Origin: Candidatus Kuenenia stuttgartensis
Lineage (GTDB): Bacteria; Planctomycetota; Phycisphaerae; Phycisphaerales; SM1A02
NCBI GenBank assembly: GCA_945870915.1
Contig: CAMBUI010000002.1
Span: forward strand, 1-40,496
Length of the DNA: 40,496 bases
Direction: 5' to 3'
A model generated the notes under the pieces. That model made no database searches and was not told where the DNA came from. It was given only the letters and a program-made list of their open reading frames with translations. Each line of letters begins with the position of its first letter. Position 1 is the first letter of the stretch. Positions 10,169-19,746 of this stretch are shown one piece after another. Position numbers and translations under genes: made by a program.

Positions 10169-11854
10169 TCACCCGGCGGTGAACGCGACCTCGAGCGGCA
10201 GCTCGAAGACCGTTGCGCCCACCGGCGGAATCAGGGCGCCCGAGGCGTCGAACTCCGGCGCGTATCGCACCCACGCCCGCTCGTGCAGGACGATCCAGCA
10301 GCGCGCGCGCACGACATGCGGCCCGGCGGGGAGCGGCCCGAGGTCGGCGCGGAACACCAGCATCTCCTCGGGCAGCGCCTTGAGTTGGCCGTTGGCGCGC
10401 CAGAACTCCTCGACGTCGTGCAGGAAGAGCGACCAGTCGGCGGGCGGCGTCCACGGGCCGCCGTCGACCGAGACGCCGCCGAACACCAGGCGCGGTGTGC
10501 TGCGTTGGCCGAAGACCAGCGCACCGAAGTCGGGCTGCACGACCGCGGTGATGCGGTCGCCGTCGCGGTCGAACTCCAGCCGTGCCTGCACGGCCGCCCG
10601 CGCGGCGCGCTCGATCGCGTCGTTGGAGAGCTTGCCCGCGGCAATGGCGTTTGGGAGGAAGTCGAAGTCGAAGAGCGGCCGTGCGCCACCGGGCGCGGCG
10701 TGCGTGATCAGGAGGTCCGTGGCCGCTGCGATCTCGTCGGCGTCCATGGTCGCCGGCACGAGGTTCTGCCAGTAGCCGTGAGGCGGCTCGGTGGCGCGGT
10801 AGACGGCGTGTCGGAGCGAGGTGGGCAGCGCCGAGATCAGTACGCGTCCGAGGTACGGCGCAGCGAGGAGCAGCAGTAGCGGCACGAGCATCAGCGGCGC
10901 CCGCTTGCCGAGCCGCGATTCCACGCGCGTGACGGCGCCCGGCTGGGTGAGATCGGCGCCGCACTCGGGGCACTGCGTCGAGCGCTCGGTGGTGCAGGGT
11001 TGGTTGCAGGCGGTGCAGCGCAGGCGCCCCCGCAGCATGCCGGGGCCGATCATGGCCATGAACGGCGTGAGCACGATGAATGGCCAGCAGCCGCCCAGGA
11101 ACGAGATCACGAACCGCCGCTCGACGAACATCCCCGCGGCCACGGCCAGCACCGCGACGGCCACGATCTCGAGCGCGAGCCACGGCAGTGCCGCGCGCAG
11201 CCGCTGCCACGGCGTGGAGTCGGGATCGTTGCCCGCGATCTGGTACGCCGCGAACACGCGGGTGACCGGAGCGAGGATGCGCCAGTGCAGGGGCGTGCGC
11301 GGCGCCGCGGCGCGCAGGTCGCGGCGCAGGCGCGTGGCCCGGGCGAGGTCCATGGTGGCCACGGCCTCCCAGTGCCCGAGGAGCATGGCGTGATGCGCGC
11401 GGGAGTATCCGTGGCGCGTGCACGGTTGTTCGTCGACGCGTGTCTGGCACCACGGGCACGCGCAGCCGCGCGCCTCCCACACCACGGGGCGGAATCGGTC
11501 CCAGCGTGGTTCGGTGACGAGGTGCCCGTAGAGCTGCAGGGACGCGAAGAGCAGGAGCGGAACCGCGACGATCAGCGTGAAGGACTGCGGGACGCGGAAC
11601 GGCAGGTCCACGACGAGCGGCAGCAGGGAGGGGGCAGCAAGCAGCAGCGCTGCGATCAGCAGCTGCACGGCGATCACCACCCAGGTGATCGTGTTCGCGA
11701 AGCGCGTGCGCCGTTGCACACCGTCCCACTCCGCCTTGGTGATGGTCCAGTCGGGGGTCGTGGCGTGGTCGCCCGTCCGCGTCGTCGGGTGACTGGCGTC
11801 GGTGGGACCGGCGCATCCGGCGGGATCAGCGGAGTCGGCGGATTCCTGCGGCAT
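10169..11854 (-). CDS. Membrane protein with two Cys4-like zinc-ribbon motifs; paralogue of the adjacent 11937..13538 gene
   Basis: WTITKAEWD, CACPWCQTRVDEQPCTRHGYS, TM segments, CTACNQPCTTERSTQCPECGADL, FLPNAIAAGKL, WTPPADW. Confidence 0.8.
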   Translation of the reverse strand: MPQESADSADPAGCAGPTDASHPTTRTGDHATTPDWTITKAEWDGVQRRTRFANTITWVVIAVQLLIAALLLAAPSLLPLVVDLPFRVPQSFTLIVAVPLLLFASLQLYGHLVTEPRWDRFRPVVWEARGCACPWCQTRVDEQPCTRHGYSRAHHAMLLGHWEAVATMDLARATRLRRDLRAAAPRTPLHWRILAPVTRVFAAYQIAGNDPDSTPWQRLRAALPWLALEIVAVAVLAVAAGMFVERRFVISFLGGCWPFIVLTPFMAMIGPGMLRGRLRCTACNQPCTTERSTQCPECGADLTQPGAVTRVESRLGKRAPLMLVPLLLLLAAPYLGRVLISALPTSLRHAVYRATEPPHGYWQNLVPATMDADEIAAATDLLITHAAPGGARPLFDFDFLPNAIAAGKLSNDAIERAARAAVQARLEFDRDGDRITAVVQPDFGALVFGQRSTPRLVFGGVSVDGGPWTPPADWSLFLHDVEEFWRANGQLKALPEEMLVFRADLGPLPAGPHVVRARCWIVLHERAWVRYAPEFDASGALIPPVGATVFELPLEVAFTAG

Positions 11855-11936
11855 GCGCGCAGTCTACGGGGAGGTTTCGCGTTGGCCTTGGATCAGCGCT
11901 GGGTCCCCGACGACGGTCACCCGAGCAGATGCCGAT

Positions 11937-13538
11937 TCACGGCACTTCGACCGTTGTCCGCAGCTCGACCTCGTAGGCCTCCATGTCCGCGTGCGGCAGG
12001 ATGGGTGCGCCGCGCTCGTCGAAGTCGATGGCTTCACTCGAGGTGGTGGAGTGGCCAGTGATGATCCAGCAGCGCGCGCGGATCTCGTGCGCCCCGCCTG
12101 CTGGGAGTTGGATGCGGGTGCGCTTGGGCCCGGTGGAATTGGGCCCAGTGGACTCGTCGGCCGCGCCTTCGTTCGATCCACGCCGGAACCACGGTTGGAT
12201 GTCAGGGCGGATTTCCGCGCCGGATCCTGGCGGGATCCACGTGGCTCCGCCATCGATCGAGTACCCACCGCGGAGCAGCCGCACGGTGGTGGTGAGACCG
12301 AGCACCGATGCCCGCCAGGCGCTGACGACGCGCACATCAACCACGCGCGACGCGGGGTCGGCCCCGGCCTCGAGCACGAGATCGACGCTCGCCCGCGCCG
12401 CCTTCTCGCGGTACGCCGCGGGCAGCTTTCCCGAGGCGATCGCGCGGGGGAGGAACTCCCAGCCGAACAGCACGAGCCCGCGTTGGCTGCCTTCGATCAG
12501 TGTGTCCGCCGTGCTCACCACCTCCGCTGTGGAGAGGGTGGTCGGATCGAGGTCTCGGAAGTACATCGTGGGCGGGGGCACGACCGAGTAGATCGCGTTG
12601 CGGGCGCGGACGGGAAGCGTCGCGATGGCCTTCTCCGCGATGGTGGGTGCCAACCATGCGATGAGGGTGAACAGCCCCCAGATCCACACATGCCCGCGCG
12701 CCTGCGTTCCGCGCTGGACGGCGTGGCGCTTGCGGAGATCCACTCCGCACTCGGGGCAGCGCTCGGGATGCGGGGTGGCGCACAGGTGACCGCAGGCGGC
12801 GCAACGCGGCTGGCCAGGCTTCCAGCCTGTCCACGCGAAGGCGAGTGCCATGGGCACCAGCACGAGGGGCCACGCGCCCGTGATCGGCACCATGGCCGCG
12901 CGTCGGCCAGCCGTTGCGTCGATGACGACGGCAACGAGCACGAGCAGCGCGAGCAGGATGAGCGAGACCGGCCAGGCTGCGCGTGCGCGCGCGAGTGGCG
13001 AGCGCTCGGCGTCGAACATGCCGGGAGCGATCATGCGCATGGGCCGGAGGAGCGACCAGTTGGCGCGCGTCGCCAGCGGGGTTGTGCGCGCGGCGTCCTG
13101 CAGCTCGTCGGACTTCGCCATCACCGTCGCCGAATCGCCGAGTGCCAGGGCTTCCCAGTACGCGAGGAGTGTGGGTTGATCGGCCGTGGTGAAGCCGTGC
13201 CCAACGCAGGGATCGCGATCGACCCGCGACTGGCACCAGGGGCAGACGCAGCCGCGCAACTCCCAGACCGCGGGGTGCATCGCATCCCAGTCGGCGTATC
13301 CGCGGTGCAGGCTGCTGCGGACGCGCGCGATGACGGCGAGCACGGCCCCCGCGACGATCACGGCGGCACCGATGAACCACGGGTTGGCCGTCAGGCTCGC
13401 GCCCACGAAGACAGCCAGTGCGAACAGCATCGTGACCAGTGGCAGTCCGCAGGACATGCGCGCCACCTGCGTGGTCAGATCGGGACGCGCGGAGGCGATC
13501 CGGTCCCAGTCTGCCTTCGTGATCGACCACTCGCGCAT
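11937..13538 (-). CDS. Membrane protein with two Cys4-like zinc-ribbon motifs; paralogue of 10169..11854
   Basis: WSITKADWD, CVCPWCQSRVDRDPCVGHGFT, CAACGHLCATPHPERCPECGVDL, FLPRAIASGKL, ATWIPPGSG; collinear with its neighbour. Confidence 0.8.
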   Translation of the reverse strand: MREWSITKADWDRIASARPDLTTQVARMSCGLPLVTMLFALAVFVGASLTANPWFIGAAVIVAGAVLAVIARVRSSLHRGYADWDAMHPAVWELRGCVCPWCQSRVDRDPCVGHGFTTADQPTLLAYWEALALGDSATVMAKSDELQDAARTTPLATRANWSLLRPMRMIAPGMFDAERSPLARARAAWPVSLILLALLVLVAVVIDATAGRRAAMVPITGAWPLVLVPMALAFAWTGWKPGQPRCAACGHLCATPHPERCPECGVDLRKRHAVQRGTQARGHVWIWGLFTLIAWLAPTIAEKAIATLPVRARNAIYSVVPPPTMYFRDLDPTTLSTAEVVSTADTLIEGSQRGLVLFGWEFLPRAIASGKLPAAYREKAARASVDLVLEAGADPASRVVDVRVVSAWRASVLGLTTTVRLLRGGYSIDGGATWIPPGSGAEIRPDIQPWFRRGSNEGAADESTGPNSTGPKRTRIQLPAGGAHEIRARCWIITGHSTTSSEAIDFDERGAPILPHADMEAYEVELRTTVEVP

Positions 13539-13557
13539 GCGCGGAGTCTACGGTGCC

Positions 13558-13600
13558 TGGCACGTGCCAGACAGTGCCAGGCACTGCACGGCACGTGCCA
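13558..13600. repeat. 43-bp REP-like palindromic element, copy 1
   Basis: tggcacgtgccagacagtgccaggcactgcacggcacgtgcca; contains palindromes TGGCACGTGCCA and AGTGCC-A-GGCACT. Confidence 0.9.
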
Positions 13601-13666
13601 TGGATTCCAAGCGAGATGCGCGCCAGCAGCGAGAACGTGACTCTCGCAACTGCCTCGTGGGGTGTA

Positions 13667-13709
13667 TGGCACGTGCCAGACAGTGCCAGGCACCGCATGG
13701 CACGTGCCA
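13667..13709. repeat. 43-bp REP-like palindromic element, copy 2
   Basis: tggcacgtgccagacagtgccaggcaccgcatggcacgtgcca; 41/43 identical to copy 1, same orientation, 66 bp apart. Confidence 0.9.
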
Positions 13710-13724
13710 GGCACGGGTCGGGGG

Positions 13725-15359
<1,635 letters not shown>

Positions 15360-15374
15360 GCGGTACTCCTGACG

Positions 15375-15412
15375 GGGGCGCAACGCCCCATGAACCCGGG
15401 GCGCAACGCCCC
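15375..15412 (-). promoter_or_regulatory. Two identical 15-nt hairpins in the rny 5' leader (23-bp direct repeat)
   Basis: ggggcgcaacgcccc at 15375-15389 and 15398-15412 (stem ggggcg/cgcccc, loop caa), just upstream of the rny SD. Confidence 0.7.
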
Positions 15413-15937
15413 AAGTGAACTACCCGCCGGGTGCCTCATGCACCGGCCAGCCGCGGACCGTCGTGATCGTCCAGAGGGAGAGGCGTCGCTTCAGCTCTTG
15501 ATGGCACCGCATCCCGGCGGGTCGTCGGGCGTGGCGCCGTGGATCCCGTGGATCGCACGCCGCTCCGCCGCATGACCATGCCGGGGAAGATGTTGGGAGA
15601 GAAGAAAGGACACGGTTCTCACGGGGGGATGCCGCATGCGAACAGCGCGCACCGCGGCCTTGGTCTGGATCGATCTATCCCGCACATGGCTCCGGAGAGG
15701 GCTGCTCCTCGGAAGCACGGGCGAGGGTGCGTGCGCACCTGCGAACGGTCGCGAACGGCATGGCCTGTTCGACGAGCCGGAAAAGTGCGGGCGGCCGAAT
15801 TGCCTCCGGGTCCGATCGTCCAGACGCCGGCGAGCCGGCGGGTGGACGGGGGTGGTGGCGCCGCCCGGTCCGCCTCCGCGGACTTGCGGAGTTTCGGGGT
15901 CGGGACCACAACTGTCAAGGTAGGATCCGCGTTCCGC

Positions 15938-17776
15938 ATGCCTCCCGCCCTGATCTGGCTCTCGAACCTGCTGCCGACCAACCCGATCGCGGTCCGCATC
16001 GTCGCCGGCGGGTCGAAGCGGTCGCGGCACCTCCTGCTCCGGTCGGGGTACCTCGCGGTCATGATCGCGATCCTGCTGCTGGGGCTCCTCGGGGGCGACA
16101 GCACGGTCAAGCAGCTGGCCACCCGCGGGGCGGGGGCGTTCTCGGTCGTCGCCTTCGGGCAGGTCGGCCTGATCTGCATCCTGACCCCGATCTTCATGGC
16201 GGGCGCGATCGTGCAGGAGGCGAGCCCCCGGACCTGGGACATCCTGCTCACGACCCCGCTCGGGAACCTGCAGATCGTCCTGGGCAACCTCTTCGGGCGG
16301 CTGTTCTTCATCCTGTCGCTGCTGTTCTCGACGCTGCCGCTGTTCGTGCTGACCCAGTACTTCGGCGGCGTGCCGGGCGGGGCGATCTTCACCGCGTACG
16401 CGGTGGCGGCGGCGAGCGCGCTGATCGTGGCGACCACGGCGGTCACGCTGTCGGTCACCCGCAGCGCCGGCAAGCGGGCGGTGTTCGTCTTCTACGCGGC
16501 CGTGATCATGTACCTGTTCGCGACCTACGCGGCGGACGTGTACGCCCGCACCAAGGTTCCGCTCGGGGTCGGCTCGGGCGCCACGCACACCACGATCTTC
16601 ACGCCGACCAATCCGTTCCTCGCCCTCGAGAGCGCGCTCAAGTCGACGAACTACACGCCCTACGCGGCGAGCGAGGTCCCGCTGACCCTGCTCGCGCCGC
16701 TCTACACGGCGCCGGCGACGAGCTTCTGCGTGGCGTGCCTGGGCCTGAGCCTGGCGATGATCGCCTGGTCGACGCTGCGGCTGCGCGTGATCGGCACCCG
16801 TGGGCCGCGCGCGTCGTGGTGGCGCGCGCTGCTCGGGACGGGTCCCAGCGCCGGCGGCACACGCGCCTCGCGCGCGGTGGGCGCGAACCCGATCGCGTGG
16901 CGCGAGCAGATGCTGCGCACCCAGTCGGTCGGCGGCATGTTCGGGCGGTGGGCGTTCCTCGCGCTGGGCGCGTGCGTCGGCCTCGTGCTGTGCGGGCTGC
17001 ACCACCAGGGCACGGTGAGCTCGCGCGACATGCAGCTGGCGCTGCTCGGCGTGGTCGGGGCCGAGGTCGCGGTGGTGCTGCTGACCGCCGTGAGCCTGAG
17101 CGCGACCGCGGTCAGCCGCGAGCGCGAGGACGGCACGCTCGACATCCTGCTGACGACGCCGATCCAGCCCGGGCCGTACCTCGCGGGCAAGCTGCGCGGG
17201 ATCGTCCAGTTCCTGGTGCCGATGCTGCTGGTGCCGTTCGTCACGCTGGGCACGGTCGCGGTCTACACGATGGCGGGCGGATTCGGCGCGGCGCAGGGCG
17301 TCGAGGTGCGGGCGTCGGTCGGGACGGGCACGGGCAACCTGGTGCTGCCGATGATGCTGCCCGAGGGCGCGCTGCTGGTGCTGCTCGACCTCGTCGCGGC
17401 GACGAGCTTCGCCATCATGGTGGGGCTGCAGTGGTCGCTGCGCACCAAGGGCACGATCGGCTCGGTGATGGCGGCGATCGGCGTGATCGGCCTGATCGGA
17501 CTCGTGCTCGGCGTGTGCGCCGCGGCGCTCGGCGGCTCGATCCCGTACGTGGGCGCGGCGGCCGCGGCGGCGAGTCCGCTCAACATGCTGTTCGCCACGG
17601 TCGCACCCGACAACTGGATCTCGGAGAGCCTCGCCGATCTCGGCGCGGCGCGGACCAGCCTCGCGATCGGGACCATCGTCGCCTGCATCGCGTTCGGCGC
17701 CGCCTGCGCCGCCATGCACGCGGCCATGAAGAAGAGCTTCATGATGACGGTGCGTCGGCTCTCGGGAACCAACTGA
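15938..17776 (+). CDS. ABC-2 type transporter permease (multi-TM)
   Basis: MPPALIWLSNLLPTNPIAVRIVAGGSKRSRHLLLRSGYLAVMIAILLLG...; two related segments, ASPRTWDILLTTPLGNLQIVLGNLFGRL and EREDGTLDILLTTPIQPGPYLAGKLRGI, typical of ABC-2 permeases. Confidence 0.8.
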   Translation: MPPALIWLSNLLPTNPIAVRIVAGGSKRSRHLLLRSGYLAVMIAILLLGLLGGDSTVKQLATRGAGAFSVVAFGQVGLICILTPIFMAGAIVQEASPRTWDILLTTPLGNLQIVLGNLFGRLFFILSLLFSTLPLFVLTQYFGGVPGGAIFTAYAVAAASALIVATTAVTLSVTRSAGKRAVFVFYAAVIMYLFATYAADVYARTKVPLGVGSGATHTTIFTPTNPFLALESALKSTNYTPYAASEVPLTLLAPLYTAPATSFCVACLGLSLAMIAWSTLRLRVIGTRGPRASWWRALLGTGPSAGGTRASRAVGANPIAWREQMLRTQSVGGMFGRWAFLALGACVGLVLCGLHHQGTVSSRDMQLALLGVVGAEVAVVLLTAVSLSATAVSREREDGTLDILLTTPIQPGPYLAGKLRGIVQFLVPMLLVPFVTLGTVAVYTMAGGFGAAQGVEVRASVGTGTGNLVLPMMLPEGALLVLLDLVAATSFAIMVGLQWSLRTKGTIGSVMAAIGVIGLIGLVLGVCAAALGGSIPYVGAAAAAASPLNMLFATVAPDNWISESLADLGAARTSLAIGTIVACIAFGAACAAMHAAMKKSFMMTVRRLSGTN

Positions 17777-17899
17777 GCGCCGGCGCGGAACCTTCCCGCG
17801 GAACGGCCCGCTGCGATTTGTGCGAAAGTGCGGAACAGTCGGAGACGGCGGAGGCGTCCTGCGCATCCACCGCTCCCGTTTCACGCCGCAGGAGGAACC

Positions 17900-19459
17900 A
17901 TGCTCGCCATCTCGCTGATCGCCGCCGCCGCACTCGCCGCCGCACCCGCAGTCGCACCCTCGGTCCAGAAGTCCGCCGAGAAGTCGGCCGAGAAGACCGA
18001 CGGCAAGCCCACCCCGGGCGTCTCGCTCACCGTCTACTCGTCGGCCGACCCCGCGGGCTTCAACCCGCAGCAGTTCATCCAGCAGCAGCGGATGAGCGGG
18101 CAGGACAACGTGTGGGGCGTGCCGGGCTACGGCGTGGTCAAGGTCGTGCGCAGGGTCGCGGTGCCGAAGGGCGTGGGCGAGCTCGCGTTCACCGATGTCG
18201 CCGCGTGGATCGACCCGACGACGGTGTCGTTCAACGATCTCGACGACGCCAAGACCACGGTGCTCGAGCAGAACTTCCAGTTCGACCTCGTGAGCCCGTC
18301 GAAGCTGATGGAGAAGTTCCTCGGACGCGAGATCTCGCTCGCGGTCGCGATGGGCGACGGCGTCTCGAACGTACGCGGCACGCTCCTGAGCGCGAACCAG
18401 GGCTCGGTCGTGCTCCAGACGGCCGAAGGCGTGAGGATCGTCCCGATGGCGGGCGCGCAGCTGCAGCTCGGCGAACTGCCCGGCGGCCTGCTCACCAAGC
18501 CGACGCTGGTGTGGAAGCTCGCCAGCGAGTCGGGCGGCGAGCACCTCGTGCGCACCACCTACCAGACCGCGGGCATGACCTGGCGCTCGGACTACAACAT
18601 CGTGATCAACGGCAGCGACACCCGCGGCGACATCACCGCGTGGGTCACGCTGATGAACCTCTCGGGCGCGTCGTTCGACGACGCCGAGCTCAAGCTCGTC
18701 GCGGGCGACGTGCACAAGATCCAGCCGCAGCCCATGATCGCCGGGAGGGGCGGCGGCATGCGCATGGAGGCGATGGCGATGGCCGACGCGGCCGGCTTCT
18801 CCGAGAAGGAGTTCGCCGACTTCCACCTCTACACGCTGCCGCGCCGCACCGATGTGCTGCAGAACTCGACGCAGCAGATCGCGCTGTTCCCGCCGGTGAG
18901 CGGGTTCAAGGTCAAGCGCGAGCTCGTGTTCGACTTCACCGGCGGCATGGGCGCGCCCGGGCAGCCGATCCTCGACCGCGACTTCGTGATCGCGTCGAAG
19001 GCGAAGCCGTCCATCCTCGTGAGCTTCGAGAACAAGAAGGAGAACTCGCTCGGCATGCCGCTGCCCAAGGGCAAGATCCGCGTCTACAAGGAGGATCCGT
19101 CCGACGGCACGCTCGAGTTCATCGGCGAGGACCTCATCGACCACACGCCGCGCAACGAGACGGTCAAGATCCGCCTCGGCGAGGCGTTCGATGTGGTCGG
19201 CGAGCGGATCCGCAGCGACTTCACCATCGACAACGCGGCCAAGCGGATGACCGAGACCTTCCGGATCGAGCTGCGCAACCAGAAGTCGGCGGCGCAGAAG
19301 GTGCGTGTGATCGAGCGCCCGTACCGCTGGACCAACTGGCAGATCACCAGGAAGAACACCGAGTTCGAGAAGCTCGACTCGGGCACGATGGCGTTCGACG
19401 TCGAGTTGCCGAGCGAGGGCAGCCGGACGATCGAGTACACGGTGCTGTACACCTGGTGA
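17900..19459 (+). CDS. DUF4139-like domain protein, secreted
   Basis: SD ggagg + ATG at 17900; signal peptide; MTWRSDYNIVINGSDTRGDITAWVTLMNLSGASFDDAELKLVAGDVHK; LGMPLPKGKIRVYKEDPSDGTLEFIGEDLIDHTPRNETVKIRLGEAFDVVGER. Confidence 0.8.
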   Translation: MLAISLIAAAALAAAPAVAPSVQKSAEKSAEKTDGKPTPGVSLTVYSSADPAGFNPQQFIQQQRMSGQDNVWGVPGYGVVKVVRRVAVPKGVGELAFTDVAAWIDPTTVSFNDLDDAKTTVLEQNFQFDLVSPSKLMEKFLGREISLAVAMGDGVSNVRGTLLSANQGSVVLQTAEGVRIVPMAGAQLQLGELPGGLLTKPTLVWKLASESGGEHLVRTTYQTAGMTWRSDYNIVINGSDTRGDITAWVTLMNLSGASFDDAELKLVAGDVHKIQPQPMIAGRGGGMRMEAMAMADAAGFSEKEFADFHLYTLPRRTDVLQNSTQQIALFPPVSGFKVKRELVFDFTGGMGAPGQPILDRDFVIASKAKPSILVSFENKKENSLGMPLPKGKIRVYKEDPSDGTLEFIGEDLIDHTPRNETVKIRLGEAFDVVGERIRSDFTIDNAAKRMTETFRIELRNQKSAAQKVRVIERPYRWTNWQITRKNTEFEKLDSGTMAFDVELPSEGSRTIEYTVLYTW

Positions 19460-19538
19460 GCCTCCGGCGGGCGCGCGCACGCGCACGCCGCGGTGCGAGT
19501 CGCGCGCGCTTCTCCTCGGTGGCAAACGACTTGCGGCC

Positions 19539-19615
19539 GCTCGAGGACTGCTCGAGGACTGCTCGAGGACCGCTCGAGGACCGAGCGAGGACCGAACGAG
19601 GACCGAGCGAGCCTC
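19539..19615. repeat. 11-bp tandem array, 7 units
   Basis: gctcgaggact x2 / gctcgaggacc x2 / gagcgaggacc / gaacgaggacc / gagcgagcctc. Confidence 0.9.
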
Positions 19616-19716
19616 GGATCAGGGCGTCGGCCGACGCCTCCGACGCACGGAACGCGGCGTTCGTCCGCTCGCGCGCTCTTGACCCCGCCAACACCGAACG
19701 CACACACGGCCACACG

Positions 19717-19745
19717 AACCTCCTGCCTTCCAACAGGAGGTTTTT
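19717..19745 (+). promoter_or_regulatory. SD-sequestering / terminator-like hairpin immediately before the start codon at 19747
   Basis: aacctcctg-ccttccaa-caggaggtt, perfect 9-bp stem followed by T-run; the 3' arm contains the SD (aggagg) 6 nt from ATG. Confidence 0.75.
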
Positions 19746-19746
19746 C

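Noticed and set aside
15491-19525. 1344-aa minus ORF and other giant overlapping ORFs (15727..22722 5' part, 34036..37887, 12337..15414)
   Set aside because: Long only because stop codons are rare at this GC; the real genes are in other frames with clear family motifs and SDs.
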